Shown in pieces: positions 44,327-54,328 of a stretch of DNA of 64,000 bases (positions within the stretch are counted from its first letter, which is position 1; the number at the start of each line of letters is the position of its first letter). The translations under genes were made by a program, and so were the position numbers. Origin of the DNA: Marivita sp041725935 (lineage in GTDB: Bacteria; Pseudomonadota; Alphaproteobacteria; Rhodobacterales; Rhodobacteraceae); NCBI GenBank assembly GCA_041725935.1, contig JBGRQD010000006.1:62001-126000 (forward strand). The letters are read 5' to 3'. The notes beneath the pieces are model-generated. The model was not told the DNA's origin. It saw nothing but the letters and a program-made list of their open reading frames with translations, and searched no databases.

Positions 44327-45667
44327 GTGTCCTGGGACAACAAGGTGCTGTGGACGGAGGGGCTGTTTCTGCAGCCACACCATTTCCAGCAAGCAGACCG
44401 TTACACCGAAGCGCTGGTTGCAGGGCTGGCGCGCCGTGTGACGCCCTATGCCTGGGGCTTCAGCGAACTCGAGATTGACGATGAAGCACTCAAGATCGGG
44501 AAGTTCGCGGTGAAATCCTGTGCCGGGCTGACGCAGGATGGCACCATTTTCCGTGTGCCGCAGGCCGAAAACCACCCGCCATCGCTCGAGGTGCCGGACA
44601 ACATCAAGGATTGCGTTGTCGTTCTGACCATCCCGCAGCGGCGTCAGGGCGCAACCGAGGTCGATTTGACCGAAAGCGGGAATTCGGCCAGCCGTCTGAA
44701 GCCCGCCGAGATCGAAATCACCGATGTGACAGGCGCGGTCGGCAAGGGCGTGACCATCGGCGTCGGCAAGCTGCGCTTGCAATTCGCGCTCGAGGTGGAC
44801 GATCTCGCCGACATGCTGGTGATCCCGATTGCCCGCATCATCGAAGTGCGCCCCGACAAGGAAATCCTGCTCGACCGTGCCTTCATTCCCAGTTGCGTCG
44901 ATATTCGCGCTGCCCCGACCCTTGCGGGCTTCGTAAGCGAGCTTGAAGGGCTGTTGTCGCATCGCATGACCGCTCTCGCCGGGCGTCTATCGGAAAGCGG
45001 GCCGGCACGCGGGACGGCGGATATTTCCGATTTCCTTCTCCTGATGACGGTGAACAAGGCGCTGCCGCTGTTCCGTCATTTCACCAATATTGAAAACGTC
45101 CACCCCGAGACCGTGTATCGCGCCTGCATCACGCTGGCGGGTGAACTCGCGTCTTTCATGGCAGAAAACAAGGAAGCGCCCAAGCTTCCGCCCTACAAGC
45201 ACGACAACCAACCGGCAACCTTCCTGCCGGTGTTCCGCATCCTGCGCCAATACCTGAGTGCGGTGCTGGAGCAATCGGCAGTGCTGATCAACTTGGAGGA
45301 ACGCAAATACGGCATCAGCGTCGGTCTCATCGCAGACCGCAAGCTGCTGTCCACCGCGGGCTTTGTCCTTGCGGTCAAGGCTGAAGTTCCGGCTGAGGAC
45401 ATCCGCCGCCATTTCGCGGGCCAGTCCAAGATCGGACCGGTCGAAGAAATCCGGCAGTTGGTCAATTCCGCCCTGCCGGGCATCACATTGAGACCCCTGC
45501 CAGTGGCCCCGCGCCAAGTGCCGTATCAGGCGGGAAAAGTGTATTTTGAACTCGACGCCGACAGTCCGTATTGGGGCAAGATGACGACATCCGGCGGTAT
45601 CGCCGTGCATGTGTCAGGACAGTACCCGGGACTTGATATGGAGCTGTGGGCGATCCGAAATAGTTAA
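44327..45667 (+). CDS. tssK: T6SS baseplate-membrane connector TssK
   Basis: The 446-residue product begins MSWDNKVLWTEGLFLQPHHFQQ, a hallmark of TssK, and later has GLIADRKLLSTAGFVLAVKAEVP and the C-terminal YFELDADSPYWGKM region. TssK links the TssEFG baseplate wedges to the TssL/TssM membrane complex. The start is GTG at 44327, preceded by GGGAG. Length is normal. tssL starts 15 bases later. Confidence 0.96.
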   Translation: MSWDNKVLWTEGLFLQPHHFQQADRYTEALVAGLARRVTPYAWGFSELEIDDEALKIGKFAVKSCAGLTQDGTIFRVPQAENHPPSLEVPDNIKDCVVVLTIPQRRQGATEVDLTESGNSASRLKPAEIEITDVTGAVGKGVTIGVGKLRLQFALEVDDLADMLVIPIARIIEVRPDKEILLDRAFIPSCVDIRAAPTLAGFVSELEGLLSHRMTALAGRLSESGPARGTADISDFLLLMTVNKALPLFRHFTNIENVHPETVYRACITLAGELASFMAENKEAPKLPPYKHDNQPATFLPVFRILRQYLSAVLEQSAVLINLEERKYGISVGLIADRKLLSTAGFVLAVKAEVPAEDIRRHFAGQSKIGPVEEIRQLVNSALPGITLRPLPVAPRQVPYQAGKVYFELDADSPYWGKMTTSGGIAVHVSGQYPGLDMELWAIRNS

Positions 45668-45682
45668 GAAGAGGCTGCTGCG

Positions 45683-47122
45683 ATGTCTGACGAAGACCCG
45701 TTTGCCGAACCGGATGACACGGACAGAACCGTCATCAAGCCCAATCCGGGAGGCCGGCGCACGGCCGCACAGGTGCCGCCGCCGCAACCGACCCAGGCGC
45801 AGCCGGTGGCGCCGCAACACACACCGCCCGAGGAACCTGCCGCGCCGCTTGACACGTTCGGTATTCCCGCCGCGGCAAGCACACCCGAGGCAACCACACA
45901 GCGCGCGCAGCAGCAGGAGGTCGAACCGGTTCTGACCGGCATGAATCGGTTGAATGCCTGCGCCGCTCCGCTGTTTTCCCTGATCAGCCGCATCCGCAAC
46001 CGCGCGCAGCACATGGATGCCGACAAGCTACGCCAATCCGTGGTCTCCGAGGTGCGGGCCTTCGAGAACCGCGCACTTCAGGCGGGGATTGCCGCGCAAA
46101 CGGTCAAGGCCGCACGCTATTCGCTGTGTGCGACATTGGACGACGTGGTTCTGAACACGCCCTGGGGCGGGCAATCCAACTGGGGGCTGCAATCCATGGT
46201 GGGCACGTTCCACCGCGAAACTGTGGGGGGAGACCGCTTTTACGATCTGCTGGCGCGGCTCGAAAAGGAACCCGCCAACAATATCGACCTGCTCGAATTC
46301 ATGTATATGTGCATGTCGCTTGGCTTTGAGGGACGGCTGCGTGTCGAACAGGGCGGACCGGACAAGCACGCCCGCATCCGCGCAGGGCTGGCATCCGTCA
46401 TCCGCGCGCAACGCGGCGCGATGGAGCGGGACCTGTCACCTAATTGGAAGGGTGTGGAAAAACCCTATCGCGCCTTGTCGGCATGGAAACCGGTCTGGAT
46501 CGCGCTGGGCGTCACTGGGCTTTTGCTGATCAGCGAATTTGCCAGTCTCAGCTACGTGCTGTCGAACCGGACCGAGAACCTGATCGGGCAACTTTCCATC
46601 ATCGAAGCCGGTCCGGTTGCAGAGCTTGAACGCCGCGCACCACCGCCTCCGCCGCCACCTCCGGTCGACACGCAAGCGGTTCAGCTTGAGAAATTTGTCA
46701 CGTTCCTCAAGCCGGAAATCGACGAAGGTCTGGTCAAGGTCTTCGGACAGGGAAACACACTGGTGATCCGGATCGCTGGTTCGGGCATGTTCGGCTCGGG
46801 GTCCGATACCCTCGTGGACAAGTTCCACAACATCATCAACCGGGTCGCGACTGCCTTGGACGACGAACCGGGCAAGGTGATCGTGGTGGGCCATTCCGAC
46901 AATGTGCCGATCCGGTCCTCGCGGTTTCCGTCAAACATGCACCTGTCCCTCGCACGGGCAAAATCGGTGATGACCAAGATGTCCGAAGCCATCGAGGATG
47001 ATGCCCGTCTGAGCGCCGAAGGACGGGCAGACGCGGAACCGATTGCAGACAATGCCACACGCGAAGGACGGGCCACGAACCGCCGCATCGAAGTGGTTCT
47101 GGTACGGGAGAACGAGGCATGA
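45683..47122 (+). CDS. tssL: T6SS membrane protein TssL with C-terminal OmpA-like domain
   Basis: The 479-residue product has a proline-rich N-terminal tail (about 1-80), the cytoplasmic DotU/TssL domain (about 90-250; RYSLCATLDDVVLNTPWG, FHRETVGGDRFYDLLARLEKEP) and one membrane helix (WIALGVTGLLLISEFASLSYV, about 275). A periplasmic OmpA-like peptidoglycan-binding domain follows (about 335-478; VVGHSDNVPIRSSRFPSNMH, NRRIEVVLV). The OmpA part anchors the secretion complex to the cell wall. Its end overlaps tssM by four bases. Confidence 0.96.
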   Translation: MSDEDPFAEPDDTDRTVIKPNPGGRRTAAQVPPPQPTQAQPVAPQHTPPEEPAAPLDTFGIPAAASTPEATTQRAQQQEVEPVLTGMNRLNACAAPLFSLISRIRNRAQHMDADKLRQSVVSEVRAFENRALQAGIAAQTVKAARYSLCATLDDVVLNTPWGGQSNWGLQSMVGTFHRETVGGDRFYDLLARLEKEPANNIDLLEFMYMCMSLGFEGRLRVEQGGPDKHARIRAGLASVIRAQRGAMERDLSPNWKGVEKPYRALSAWKPVWIALGVTGLLLISEFASLSYVLSNRTENLIGQLSIIEAGPVAELERRAPPPPPPPPVDTQAVQLEKFVTFLKPEIDEGLVKVFGQGNTLVIRIAGSGMFGSGSDTLVDKFHNIINRVATALDDEPGKVIVVGHSDNVPIRSSRFPSNMHLSLARAKSVMTKMSEAIEDDARLSAEGRADAEPIADNATREGRATNRRIEVVLVRENEA

Positions 47123-50100
47123 AGGTATTGCGGTTCTTTACATCGATCTATTTTGGCCTGTTCTTCGCGGCATTTGTCCTGTCGCTGCTGGTTTGGTATC
47201 TCGGTCCGCTGATCGGCAATGATCAGGTCCGCCCGTTCGGGTCGGTAATGGCGCGTCTTTTGACGGTGGGGTCTTTCGCGCTGATCTTCGGTGGAATCGG
47301 TCTGGGCATTTTCCTGAGCCGCCGCAAACGCGAAACCCGCATGACCGAGGAAATCGCGGCCAGTGTCGATACGGGCGATGATCTGGTCGGCGGTGAAATT
47401 TCGGAACTGCGCGACAAGCTCAAGACGGCAATGTCGGAATTGCGCAAGTCCAAGAACGGGCGCAAGCATCTGAACGAATTGCCGTGGTATATCATGATCG
47501 GCCCGCCGGGTGCGGGCAAGACGACTGCCATCGTCAATTCCGGGTTGCAGTTTCCGCTGGCCGACGAAATGGGCAAGACGGCTATCGGTGGCGTTGGTGG
47601 CACGCGCAACTGTGACTGGTGGTTCACCAACAACGCTGTGCTGATCGACACGGCGGGCCGGTATACAACGCAGGAAAGCGATGCGCAGGTCGACAATGCG
47701 GGCTGGATCGGGTTTCTGGATTTGCTCAAGAAGTACCGAAAGCGTCAGCCGATCAACGGCGCGATCATCGCGATCAGCCTCAGCGACCTGGCCCTTCAGG
47801 ACGAGATCACCCAAAGGGGTCATGCAGCCGCCGTGCGCGCCCGCCTGACCGAGCTGCGCGAAAAGCTGGGCGTCCGCTTTCCGGTTTACGTGCTCTTTAC
47901 CAAGGCCGATCTGATCGCTGGGTTCACCGAATTTCATGACAATCTCGGCAAGGAAGACCGCGAACAGGTCTGGGGCTTCACCCTGCCGCTCGAACAGGGC
48001 AAGGCCGAGGCCTCGCCCGTTGGCAGCTTTGACACGGAATTCGCGGCGCTTCTGGAACGGCTCAACATGCAGTCGCTGGAACGGATGCAGGCGGAAAGCG
48101 ATCCGCAGCGCCGCACGCTTGTCGCGGGGTTCCCGTCGCAGGTGGCCTCGATCCGCAGCGTCGCCAAGGCGTTCCTCACCGAAGTGTTCCAGGAAAACCG
48201 CTACCAGCATCGTCAGATGTTGCGCGGTGTGTATTTCACCTCCGGCACGCAGGAAGGCACACCGATCGACCGTCTGATGCTGTCGATGGCGCGCACCTTT
48301 GGCATTGGCCGGCAGGCCATCGGAACGGGGCAGGGCGCGGGCCGGTCGTATTTTCTCACGCGGCTTTTCGAAGGGGTGATCTTTCGCGAGGCGGGTCTGG
48401 TCTCGGCCGATGACAAGGTCGAACGGCGCTATAAAATCACCAAATGGGCCGCGATGGTCGCAACAATCATGGTCGCGGCGGGCGCAGGGGCGCTTCTGGT
48501 CCGGTCGTTCCAGGGCAACAGCGAGTTGATTGCGCAGGCCAATGCTCATGTGACCGAATATTCCGGCTTTGCCGCGACGCTTCCGGGCAGCCCGATTGGC
48601 GACACAGACCTAGTGCCAATTGTCGAAGCGCTGAATGTCCTGCGCGACATGCCTGCAAATCCGACGATTTCGGATCCCGCACCGGACAGCCGCCTGACCT
48701 ACGGTCTTTACCAGGGCGAGGTGATCGGCTCCCAGGCGGCGCAGACCTATCGGCGCGCTCTGAACCAACGTTTGCTCCCTCGTTTGCTGCTGCGTCTCGA
48801 AGAACAGATGAGCGGCAACATGAACAACCCGGACCTGCTCTACGAGGCACTCAAGATTTACCTGATGCTGGGTCTGCAGGGGCCGATGAATTCGGACCTG
48901 GTTGCGGAATGGATGCAGCTGGATTGGGAACTGTCCTATCCCGGTCCCGCCCGCGAGGAATTCCGGCAGGATCTCGAGATCCACATGAACGCGCTGCTGG
49001 ATCAGCCGATGCAGCAGATCGAACTGAACGGTCCGCTGGTCGAACAGGTGCAGACGCTGTTGTCGGAAATGCCGCTCGCGCAACGCGTCTACAATGGCAT
49101 CATCAACAGCCCCGCAGCGGTGTCCATGCCGACATGGCGGGTCAGCGATGCAGGTGGTCCTGCGGTCTCGCGGGTGTTGGTGCGGTCCTCGGGCAAGCCC
49201 CTGACAGACGGGGTCGAAGGCATCTTTACCCATGACGGCTTCAACTCGGTCTTTCTGGGCGAAGCGCTCAGTGTGGCCGAGCGGATCCAGCGGGAAAGCT
49301 GGGTTCTTGGCCCGCGCGGAGAGGCCGAGCAGACCGAACAGGCGCTGGCCGCGCTCAGCCGGGATGTGCTTGATCTCTACTACAACGACTTTATCGCGCG
49401 ATACGATGCGATCCTTGGCGATGTCGATATCATCCCGCTGGAATCGCTCAGTCACGCGGTCGAGGTCACCAATGTCCTGTCTGGCCCGACCTCACCCATC
49501 GTCAACCTCCTCGAAGCGATTGCCGACGAAACACGGCTCACCGAGGATCGCAGCGGCGGCGGTGGAGCCGAGGACCTCGCCACGGATGTTGGCGGGATTG
49601 CCGAGCGCGATGTACTGCGTCAGACCAGTACGCGCACCCGACTGCTGCTCGAGGCCCTGTCCCAATCCGCCGCTGCCTCTGGCGAAGCGGCACCCCAGCC
49701 TCCCGGAGCCTATGTGGTCGATCGCTTCAACTGGTTGCACCAGCTGACCACGCCGCCGGAACCGGGATTGCCGTCACAGCTTGATGAGTTGATCGGACTT
49801 CTGACCGAACTCTATCAGGAATTGAACAAGATGAGCTTTTCCGGCTCGTCCTCCAGCAACGAAGGTGGTGCCGCGATCCAGCGGTTCCAAGAGGCGGCTG
49901 CCCGTGTGGACGGCCCGCTCGAACGCTGGGCAACCCAGATCACGTCTGGCTCGTCCGGGATCACCTCTGACAACACCCGCACGGGCATCAACGCGCGCTG
50001 GCAATCGGCAGTGCTGCCTTTCTGCCAGCAGGCCCTGTCCGATCGCTACCCGTTCAATCGACGCGCGCAGGCGGATGTGGCGATTGCCGATTTCCAGAAG

Positions 50101-50685
50101 TTGTTCGCCCCCGCAGGCTTGATCGACAGTTTCGTCAATGAGAACCTGATCCAGTACATCGACACCCGCACGCGGCCGTGGTCGTGGAAACAGGTGAACG
50201 AGGTGGATCTCGGGATCAGCCAGGCGGTTCTGGAGCAATTGCAGCATGCCGCCGAAATCCGCGAGGCGTTCTTTGCGGCAGGCGGTGCTGCGCCGAACAT
50301 CCAATTCCAGATGATGCCGCAAGCACTCGATCCCAAGGCCGAGGCGGTGATGCTCGAAGTTCACGGCAAGCAGGTACCCTTTGCCCATCGGGGCGGTGCT
50401 CCGACGCCGGTGGCGCTGGATTGGCCGGGTGGGGTTGGCCTTGCGCGGATCACGTTCGAGCCGGCTGCGTCGAATGCCGAAAGCGTGCTGCAAAAGGATG
50501 GCCCCTGGGCGTGGTTCCGGCTGCTGGATGCGGCAGAGGTTCGGCGCACCAACGTGTCGGACCGCAAGCGGGTGATCTTCAACGTGGGCGGGCGCATCTC
50601 GATCTTCCAGCTCCAGGCCGGATCGGTTCTGAATCCGTTTGCGCTGCCTGCGCTTTCGAAATTCAGCTGCCCGAAAACGTTCTGA
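47119..50685 (+). CDS. tssM: T6SS inner-membrane protein TssM (IcmF)
   Basis: The 1,188-residue product has two N-terminal membrane helices (about 8-30 and 44-66), a cytoplasmic GTPase-like domain with an intact Walker A (GPPGAGKT, residues 128-135) and DTAGRY, and a third membrane helix near 450 (KWAAMVATIMVAAGAGALLV). A large periplasmic region ends in the IcmF C-terminal beta domain (IFNVGGRISIFQLQAGSVLNPF). It forms the trans-envelope channel with TssL. No TssJ lipoprotein gene is present in the operon. Its stop overlaps the tagF start by one base. Confidence 0.97.
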   Translation: MKVLRFFTSIYFGLFFAAFVLSLLVWYLGPLIGNDQVRPFGSVMARLLTVGSFALIFGGIGLGIFLSRRKRETRMTEEIAASVDTGDDLVGGEISELRDKLKTAMSELRKSKNGRKHLNELPWYIMIGPPGAGKTTAIVNSGLQFPLADEMGKTAIGGVGGTRNCDWWFTNNAVLIDTAGRYTTQESDAQVDNAGWIGFLDLLKKYRKRQPINGAIIAISLSDLALQDEITQRGHAAAVRARLTELREKLGVRFPVYVLFTKADLIAGFTEFHDNLGKEDREQVWGFTLPLEQGKAEASPVGSFDTEFAALLERLNMQSLERMQAESDPQRRTLVAGFPSQVASIRSVAKAFLTEVFQENRYQHRQMLRGVYFTSGTQEGTPIDRLMLSMARTFGIGRQAIGTGQGAGRSYFLTRLFEGVIFREAGLVSADDKVERRYKITKWAAMVATIMVAAGAGALLVRSFQGNSELIAQANAHVTEYSGFAATLPGSPIGDTDLVPIVEALNVLRDMPANPTISDPAPDSRLTYGLYQGEVIGSQAAQTYRRALNQRLLPRLLLRLEEQMSGNMNNPDLLYEALKIYLMLGLQGPMNSDLVAEWMQLDWELSYPGPAREEFRQDLEIHMNALLDQPMQQIELNGPLVEQVQTLLSEMPLAQRVYNGIINSPAAVSMPTWRVSDAGGPAVSRVLVRSSGKPLTDGVEGIFTHDGFNSVFLGEALSVAERIQRESWVLGPRGEAEQTEQALAALSRDVLDLYYNDFIARYDAILGDVDIIPLESLSHAVEVTNVLSGPTSPIVNLLEAIADETRLTEDRSGGGGAEDLATDVGGIAERDVLRQTSTRTRLLLEALSQSAAASGEAAPQPPGAYVVDRFNWLHQLTTPPEPGLPSQLDELIGLLTELYQELNKMSFSGSSSSNEGGAAIQRFQEAAARVDGPLERWATQITSGSSGITSDNTRTGINARWQSAVLPFCQQALSDRYPFNRRAQADVAIADFQKLFAPAGLIDSFVNENLIQYIDTRTRPWSWKQVNEVDLGISQAVLEQLQHAAEIREAFFAAGGAAPNIQFQMMPQALDPKAEAVMLEVHGKQVPFAHRGGAPTPVALDWPGGVGLARITFEPAASNAESVLQKDGPWAWFRLLDAAEVRRTNVSDRKRVIFNVGGRISIFQLQAGSVLNPFALPALSKFSCPKTF

Positions 50686-51368
50686 TGACCGTCGCGACGT
50701 TCGGAGCCTTCGGAAAGATCCCCTCGGTCGGGGATTTCTTTCGGATCAACGCACCTGCGGGCTTCGCGACGGTCTGGGACGAATGGCTCCAGCGATGCCT
50801 GCTCTCAGGCACGCATTTCTACGGAGCGCGATGGGACGAATTGTACATGTCCGGTCCGATCTGGCGGTTCTGCCTGTCGGCGGGGATTGCCGGACCTGCC
50901 GCGATCATGGGGGTTCTCATGCCATCGGTCGACCGTGTGGGCCGCCGCTTTCCCCTGACCTTAATGGGGCCAATGACCGAGGAAACGCCAGTTCTCCACG
51001 CGCATTTCGCGGACGCGGACAGGTTCGAAACGCTCGAAACCATCGCCCTGTCGGTGCTCGATGATGATATCGGCAAGGACGCGCTTGAGGAAAAGCTGTC
51101 GGCGCTCGATCCGCCCGAGATCACGAACCCTGCGTTCTGCCGGATCGTACCGGGAACGGGCGTGAGCTGTACGGGTGCTGATCCGCAAGGCATGCTCCAC
51201 CGTGTGACAGCCGATCTTCTGGCACGGTCGTTTCAGGCTCCGACGATCTGGAGCACGCTCATGGAGGGCGATTGCCGCCTGATGGTCTGTGAAGGTTTAC
51301 CGGAGGGGGCGAACATGCAAGGCTTGTTCGATCTGGACGCGGACCTTTGGAGAGAGGGCATTTCATGA
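50685..51368 (+). CDS. tagF: T6SS post-translational repressor TagF
   Basis: The 227-residue product has the TagF (SciT-like) opening ATFGAFGKIPSVGDFFRINAPAGF with DEWLQRCLL and later PSVDRVGRRFPLTLMG. In studied systems TagF represses T6SS firing by binding the FHA protein, and phosphorylation state or other signals relieve it. The ATG shares one base with the tssM stop; the pppA ATG overlaps the TagF stop (ATGA, four bases). This arrangement gives coupled expression of TagF and PppA, which are even fused in some alphaproteobacteria. Confidence 0.92.
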   Translation: MTVATFGAFGKIPSVGDFFRINAPAGFATVWDEWLQRCLLSGTHFYGARWDELYMSGPIWRFCLSAGIAGPAAIMGVLMPSVDRVGRRFPLTLMGPMTEETPVLHAHFADADRFETLETIALSVLDDDIGKDALEEKLSALDPPEITNPAFCRIVPGTGVSCTGADPQGMLHRVTADLLARSFQAPTIWSTLMEGDCRLMVCEGLPEGANMQGLFDLDADLWREGIS

Positions 51369-52090
51369 ATGTTGTCACGCCACGCGTCCGCTTCAACGCC
51401 CGCAGCCATGTGGGGCTCAAACGCAAGGTGAACGAGGATTCGGTCCTGGCCTTGCCTGAACAGAACATCTGGGTCGTGTCCGACGGCATGGGTGGCCACG
51501 AGGCAGGGGATTTTGCCAGCCGCCTGATCACCGACATGATCGCCACCATCGCACCCGACCTGCCTGCGACGGACCGGATGCACGCGCTGCGCCACGCAAT
51601 CCAGAAGGCGCACAGCGTCATCCGTGCCGAAGCAGACGCCCGTGGCGTGGCCACGATTGGCGCAACCGTGGCAAGCCTGATGCTGGCGAACGGACATTTC
51701 GTCGGCATCTGGGCCGGGGACAGCCGCATCTACCGGGTCCGCGATGGCGCGATCCAGATGCTGACTGCCGATCATTCGCTTGTGGCGTCGCTGGTCGAAT
51801 CCGGCCAGATGACGTGGGACGAAGCCGAACATCATCCGCAATCGAACGCGATCACCCGCGCTGTCGGGGTTGGGGACGCGCTTGAACTCGATAAGGTGCG
51901 CGGCACTGCCGAACCCGGCGACCGGTTCCTTGTGTGCTCGGATGGCCTGACCAAATATGCGACGTTCAAGATGATCGAAGACGTGATGAACGCCGAACCG
52001 CTGGAAACCGTGGTCGACCGCCTGATCCAGATCGCGCTGGACGGGGGCGGGGCCGACAACATTACCGTGATCGTCGTCGACGTGACCTGA
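51365..52090 (+). CDS. pppA: T6SS PP2C-type protein phosphatase PppA
   Basis: The 241-residue product is a Ser/Thr phosphatase of the PP2C type. Metal-binding motifs are visible: NEDSV near residue 25, VVSDGMGGHEAGD (about 40-52), WAGDSRIYR and GGADNITVIVV at the end. It should remove the phosphate placed on the FHA protein by PpkA and so switch the T6SS off. The ATG at 51365 overlaps the tagF stop; an upstream TTG at 51347 is less likely. Its stop lies six bases from the convergent ppkA stop. Confidence 0.94.
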   Translation: MNVVTPRVRFNARSHVGLKRKVNEDSVLALPEQNIWVVSDGMGGHEAGDFASRLITDMIATIAPDLPATDRMHALRHAIQKAHSVIRAEADARGVATIGATVASLMLANGHFVGIWAGDSRIYRVRDGAIQMLTADHSLVASLVESGQMTWDEAEHHPQSNAITRAVGVGDALELDKVRGTAEPGDRFLVCSDGLTKYATFKMIEDVMNAEPLETVVDRLIQIALDGGGADNITVIVVDVT

Positions 52091-52096
52091 TCGCCG

Positions 52097-54295
52097 TCAG
52101 CGCGCGAGGGTCTCCAGAATGCGGCTGTCGAGAGAATAGATCCGCGCCGCCATGTTCCGATCTTCTTCAAGCAGAGCTTCGGAATAGCTGATCGCAGATT
52201 CGCTGGTGGGACGCATTTCATTGAACAGAGGTTCGCTGGAATGGATCACGAGGATCTTGGATTTGCCCAGCGTTGAATCGTCCACCCGGAACGCCAGACC
52301 GCCATTCTGCTGCGATTCGTCGATCGAATAAGCGGTGCGGATTGAGACCGGACCATCCGCACCGTCGCGCAGGGCGGCGACAGAATTGTCCTCGCGGTTT
52401 AGGTTGGGCAAGAGGTGGAACACGTTGCCCGACACGTCGAGCACCGACACGGTCAGGAATCCGTCCGTGACTTCGGCTGGCAATTCCACGTCTATCACGG
52501 GGTTTTCGCCAACCACGAATTCACCGGTCGGGTTCGGATTGTTGCCCTGATCGCCTTGATAGAAGGCGACGTCGATAGCGCTGCTGGCCGCCTTGGGCAG
52601 CACGCTTTCGATCAGGCACAGCGTCGTGTTCAGGATGTCCACATCGACCCGCACGGGGCGCGACCCGACGACTGCGGACAGCGCGCTGGAAAGCGCGGCG
52701 CGGCTTTCCTCGCTGGACATCACACCGCCGATCACAACAGGGCTTTCCGGCCCATAACCTGCGATGGGCCGGTTTACGAGGGTCAGGCGGCCGCAATCTG
52801 CAAAGGTGTTCAGGATGGGGTCAAGCTGCTCTGGCGCAAGGATGATCTCGTCCAGCCGCAGGTCCGGCGCGCCGTTCAGCGCGCCCATGGCCCCGGCGTC
52901 AAAAGCCGCCATCACGCTGTCATAGATCGGCCTGCTGGTGGTGGACCCTTCTACCTCGGCAAGATTGCCCGACAGGGACACCCGCCAGCTGTCCATTTCG
53001 TCGATGGTATCGACCACGCGCAGCATGTCGGTGCCCCAGCTTTCGGCAATCGCGCCGCTCGCCAGCGTCAGATCAAAGGTGCCATTCTGTTGTTGCATCT
53101 GCTCGCGCAGCGCCGCGGCGATGTCATCCGCGGGCACGAAGCCCACAGCACGCGGCGCGCTGTCCTTGGGCTTGGCAATCGACAGGCGATAAGGATCGGC
53201 GACGGGCAGGCTGGGCTCGGACGAGAACAGTCCCATCGCAAACGCACCTGCCAGACCGGCGACAACCACACCGCCGATGGCAAGCGGGATCACCAGACCG
53301 CTCTTTCGCCTATCTTGATCGGCGGGCTTTGCGGCGCGCTTGGGGGGCGCTGGGTCCTCCGGCGGTGGGGGTGCGGTGACGGGCTTTGCCTCTGCAGCAG
53401 CTTTCGCGGCTGCGTTCAATGGCGCGATGACGGTGGCATCCGACAAGGGCGCATTCTCGGGCGCGTCAAAGGGCTCTCCTGCCAGCGCATCAAGCACCGC
53501 GACCGCGCTTTGGAACCGGTCGTCGGGATTGGGCTGGGTCATCTTGTCGAGGATCGACTTCAGCGGCTCGGGTACGCCTTCCGTATCCAGCGGCTCGGCT
53601 TTTTTCTGAACGACCTCCATCGGATTGCGCCCGATATCCGGGGACTTGCCCCTGAAATTTGCCAAAAGCGACGCGCCCAGCGAATAAATATCCGTGCGCG
53701 CATCGGTCTTGCCGGCCAGTTGTTCCGGCGCGGCATAGGCGTATTTGCCCGCGAATTCATTGCCGACGATCGTTTCGGCGCCGGGATTGGTGTCCTTGGC
53801 GATGCCAAAATCGATGATGACCGCTTGCGCAGGATCGCCGTCGCGAAGGATGATGTTGTCCGGCGACAGATCGCGGTGAAAGATATTGCGCTCATGCGCC
53901 GCCTGAAGCCCCTCGGCCACCCGTTTGCAGATCACCATTAGGTCATCCGCGGACATCGGACCCTGCTTGAGCTTCTTGTCCATACCGGGACCGTCGACAT
54001 AGTCGATCAGAAGGTAGACATGGCCATCCGCCGTTCGGTGGTTCTCGGAATACCGGACAATCGCATCATGCCGGATCTCGCGCATCGCCTCTTCGCGCGT
54101 GAGCAGCAGAAGGTAATCCTCGTTGGTCGAGAACTCCGATTTCAGCACTTTCAGGGCGACAAGCCGCCCGGAGATTTCAGAGCGCGCTCGGTAAACATCG
54201 GATGTGCCACCGCGGCCCAGAATGGCTTCCACGCGGTAGGTGTTGTTCACGAGGTCGCCAGCCTGAAACAGGTCTCCTGGACGGCTGTCTGTCAT
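52097..54295 (-). CDS. ppkA: Transmembrane Ser/Thr protein kinase PpkA with BON-like and DUF4384-like periplasmic part
   Basis: The 732-residue product has an N-terminal eukaryotic-type kinase domain (about 18-275) with Lys49 (VALKVLK), the catalytic Asp142 (HRDLSPDN) and Asp162 (DFGIAK). An Ala/Pro linker leads to one membrane helix (about 333-358, VIPLAIGGVVVAGLAGAFAMGLF). The presumed periplasmic half has BON-like repeats (about 385-595; VVIGGVMSSEESRAALSSAL) and a DUF4384-like domain (about 610-732; TVSVLDVSGNVFHLLPNLNREDN). It should activate the T6SS by phosphorylating the FHA protein when its outer half senses a signal. It is encoded convergently to the operon, six bases from pppA. The same outer-module order appears in the TonB-like protein at 23839. 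Confidence 0.9.
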   Translation of the reverse strand: MTDSRPGDLFQAGDLVNNTYRVEAILGRGGTSDVYRARSEISGRLVALKVLKSEFSTNEDYLLLLTREEAMREIRHDAIVRYSENHRTADGHVYLLIDYVDGPGMDKKLKQGPMSADDLMVICKRVAEGLQAAHERNIFHRDLSPDNIILRDGDPAQAVIIDFGIAKDTNPGAETIVGNEFAGKYAYAAPEQLAGKTDARTDIYSLGASLLANFRGKSPDIGRNPMEVVQKKAEPLDTEGVPEPLKSILDKMTQPNPDDRFQSAVAVLDALAGEPFDAPENAPLSDATVIAPLNAAAKAAAEAKPVTAPPPPEDPAPPKRAAKPADQDRRKSGLVIPLAIGGVVVAGLAGAFAMGLFSSEPSLPVADPYRLSIAKPKDSAPRAVGFVPADDIAAALREQMQQQNGTFDLTLASGAIAESWGTDMLRVVDTIDEMDSWRVSLSGNLAEVEGSTTSRPIYDSVMAAFDAGAMGALNGAPDLRLDEIILAPEQLDPILNTFADCGRLTLVNRPIAGYGPESPVVIGGVMSSEESRAALSSALSAVVGSRPVRVDVDILNTTLCLIESVLPKAASSAIDVAFYQGDQGNNPNPTGEFVVGENPVIDVELPAEVTDGFLTVSVLDVSGNVFHLLPNLNREDNSVAALRDGADGPVSIRTAYSIDESQQNGGLAFRVDDSTLGKSKILVIHSSEPLFNEMRPTSESAISYSEALLEEDRNMAARIYSLDSRILETLAR

Positions 54296-54328
54296 GATGT
54301 CTCCGGTTTCAGAAGGTGACCGAAGTCA

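Noticed and set aside
46681..48549. 622-codon minus-strand frame opposite tssL/tssM
   Set aside because: Shadow of strongly supported T6SS genes; no family features.
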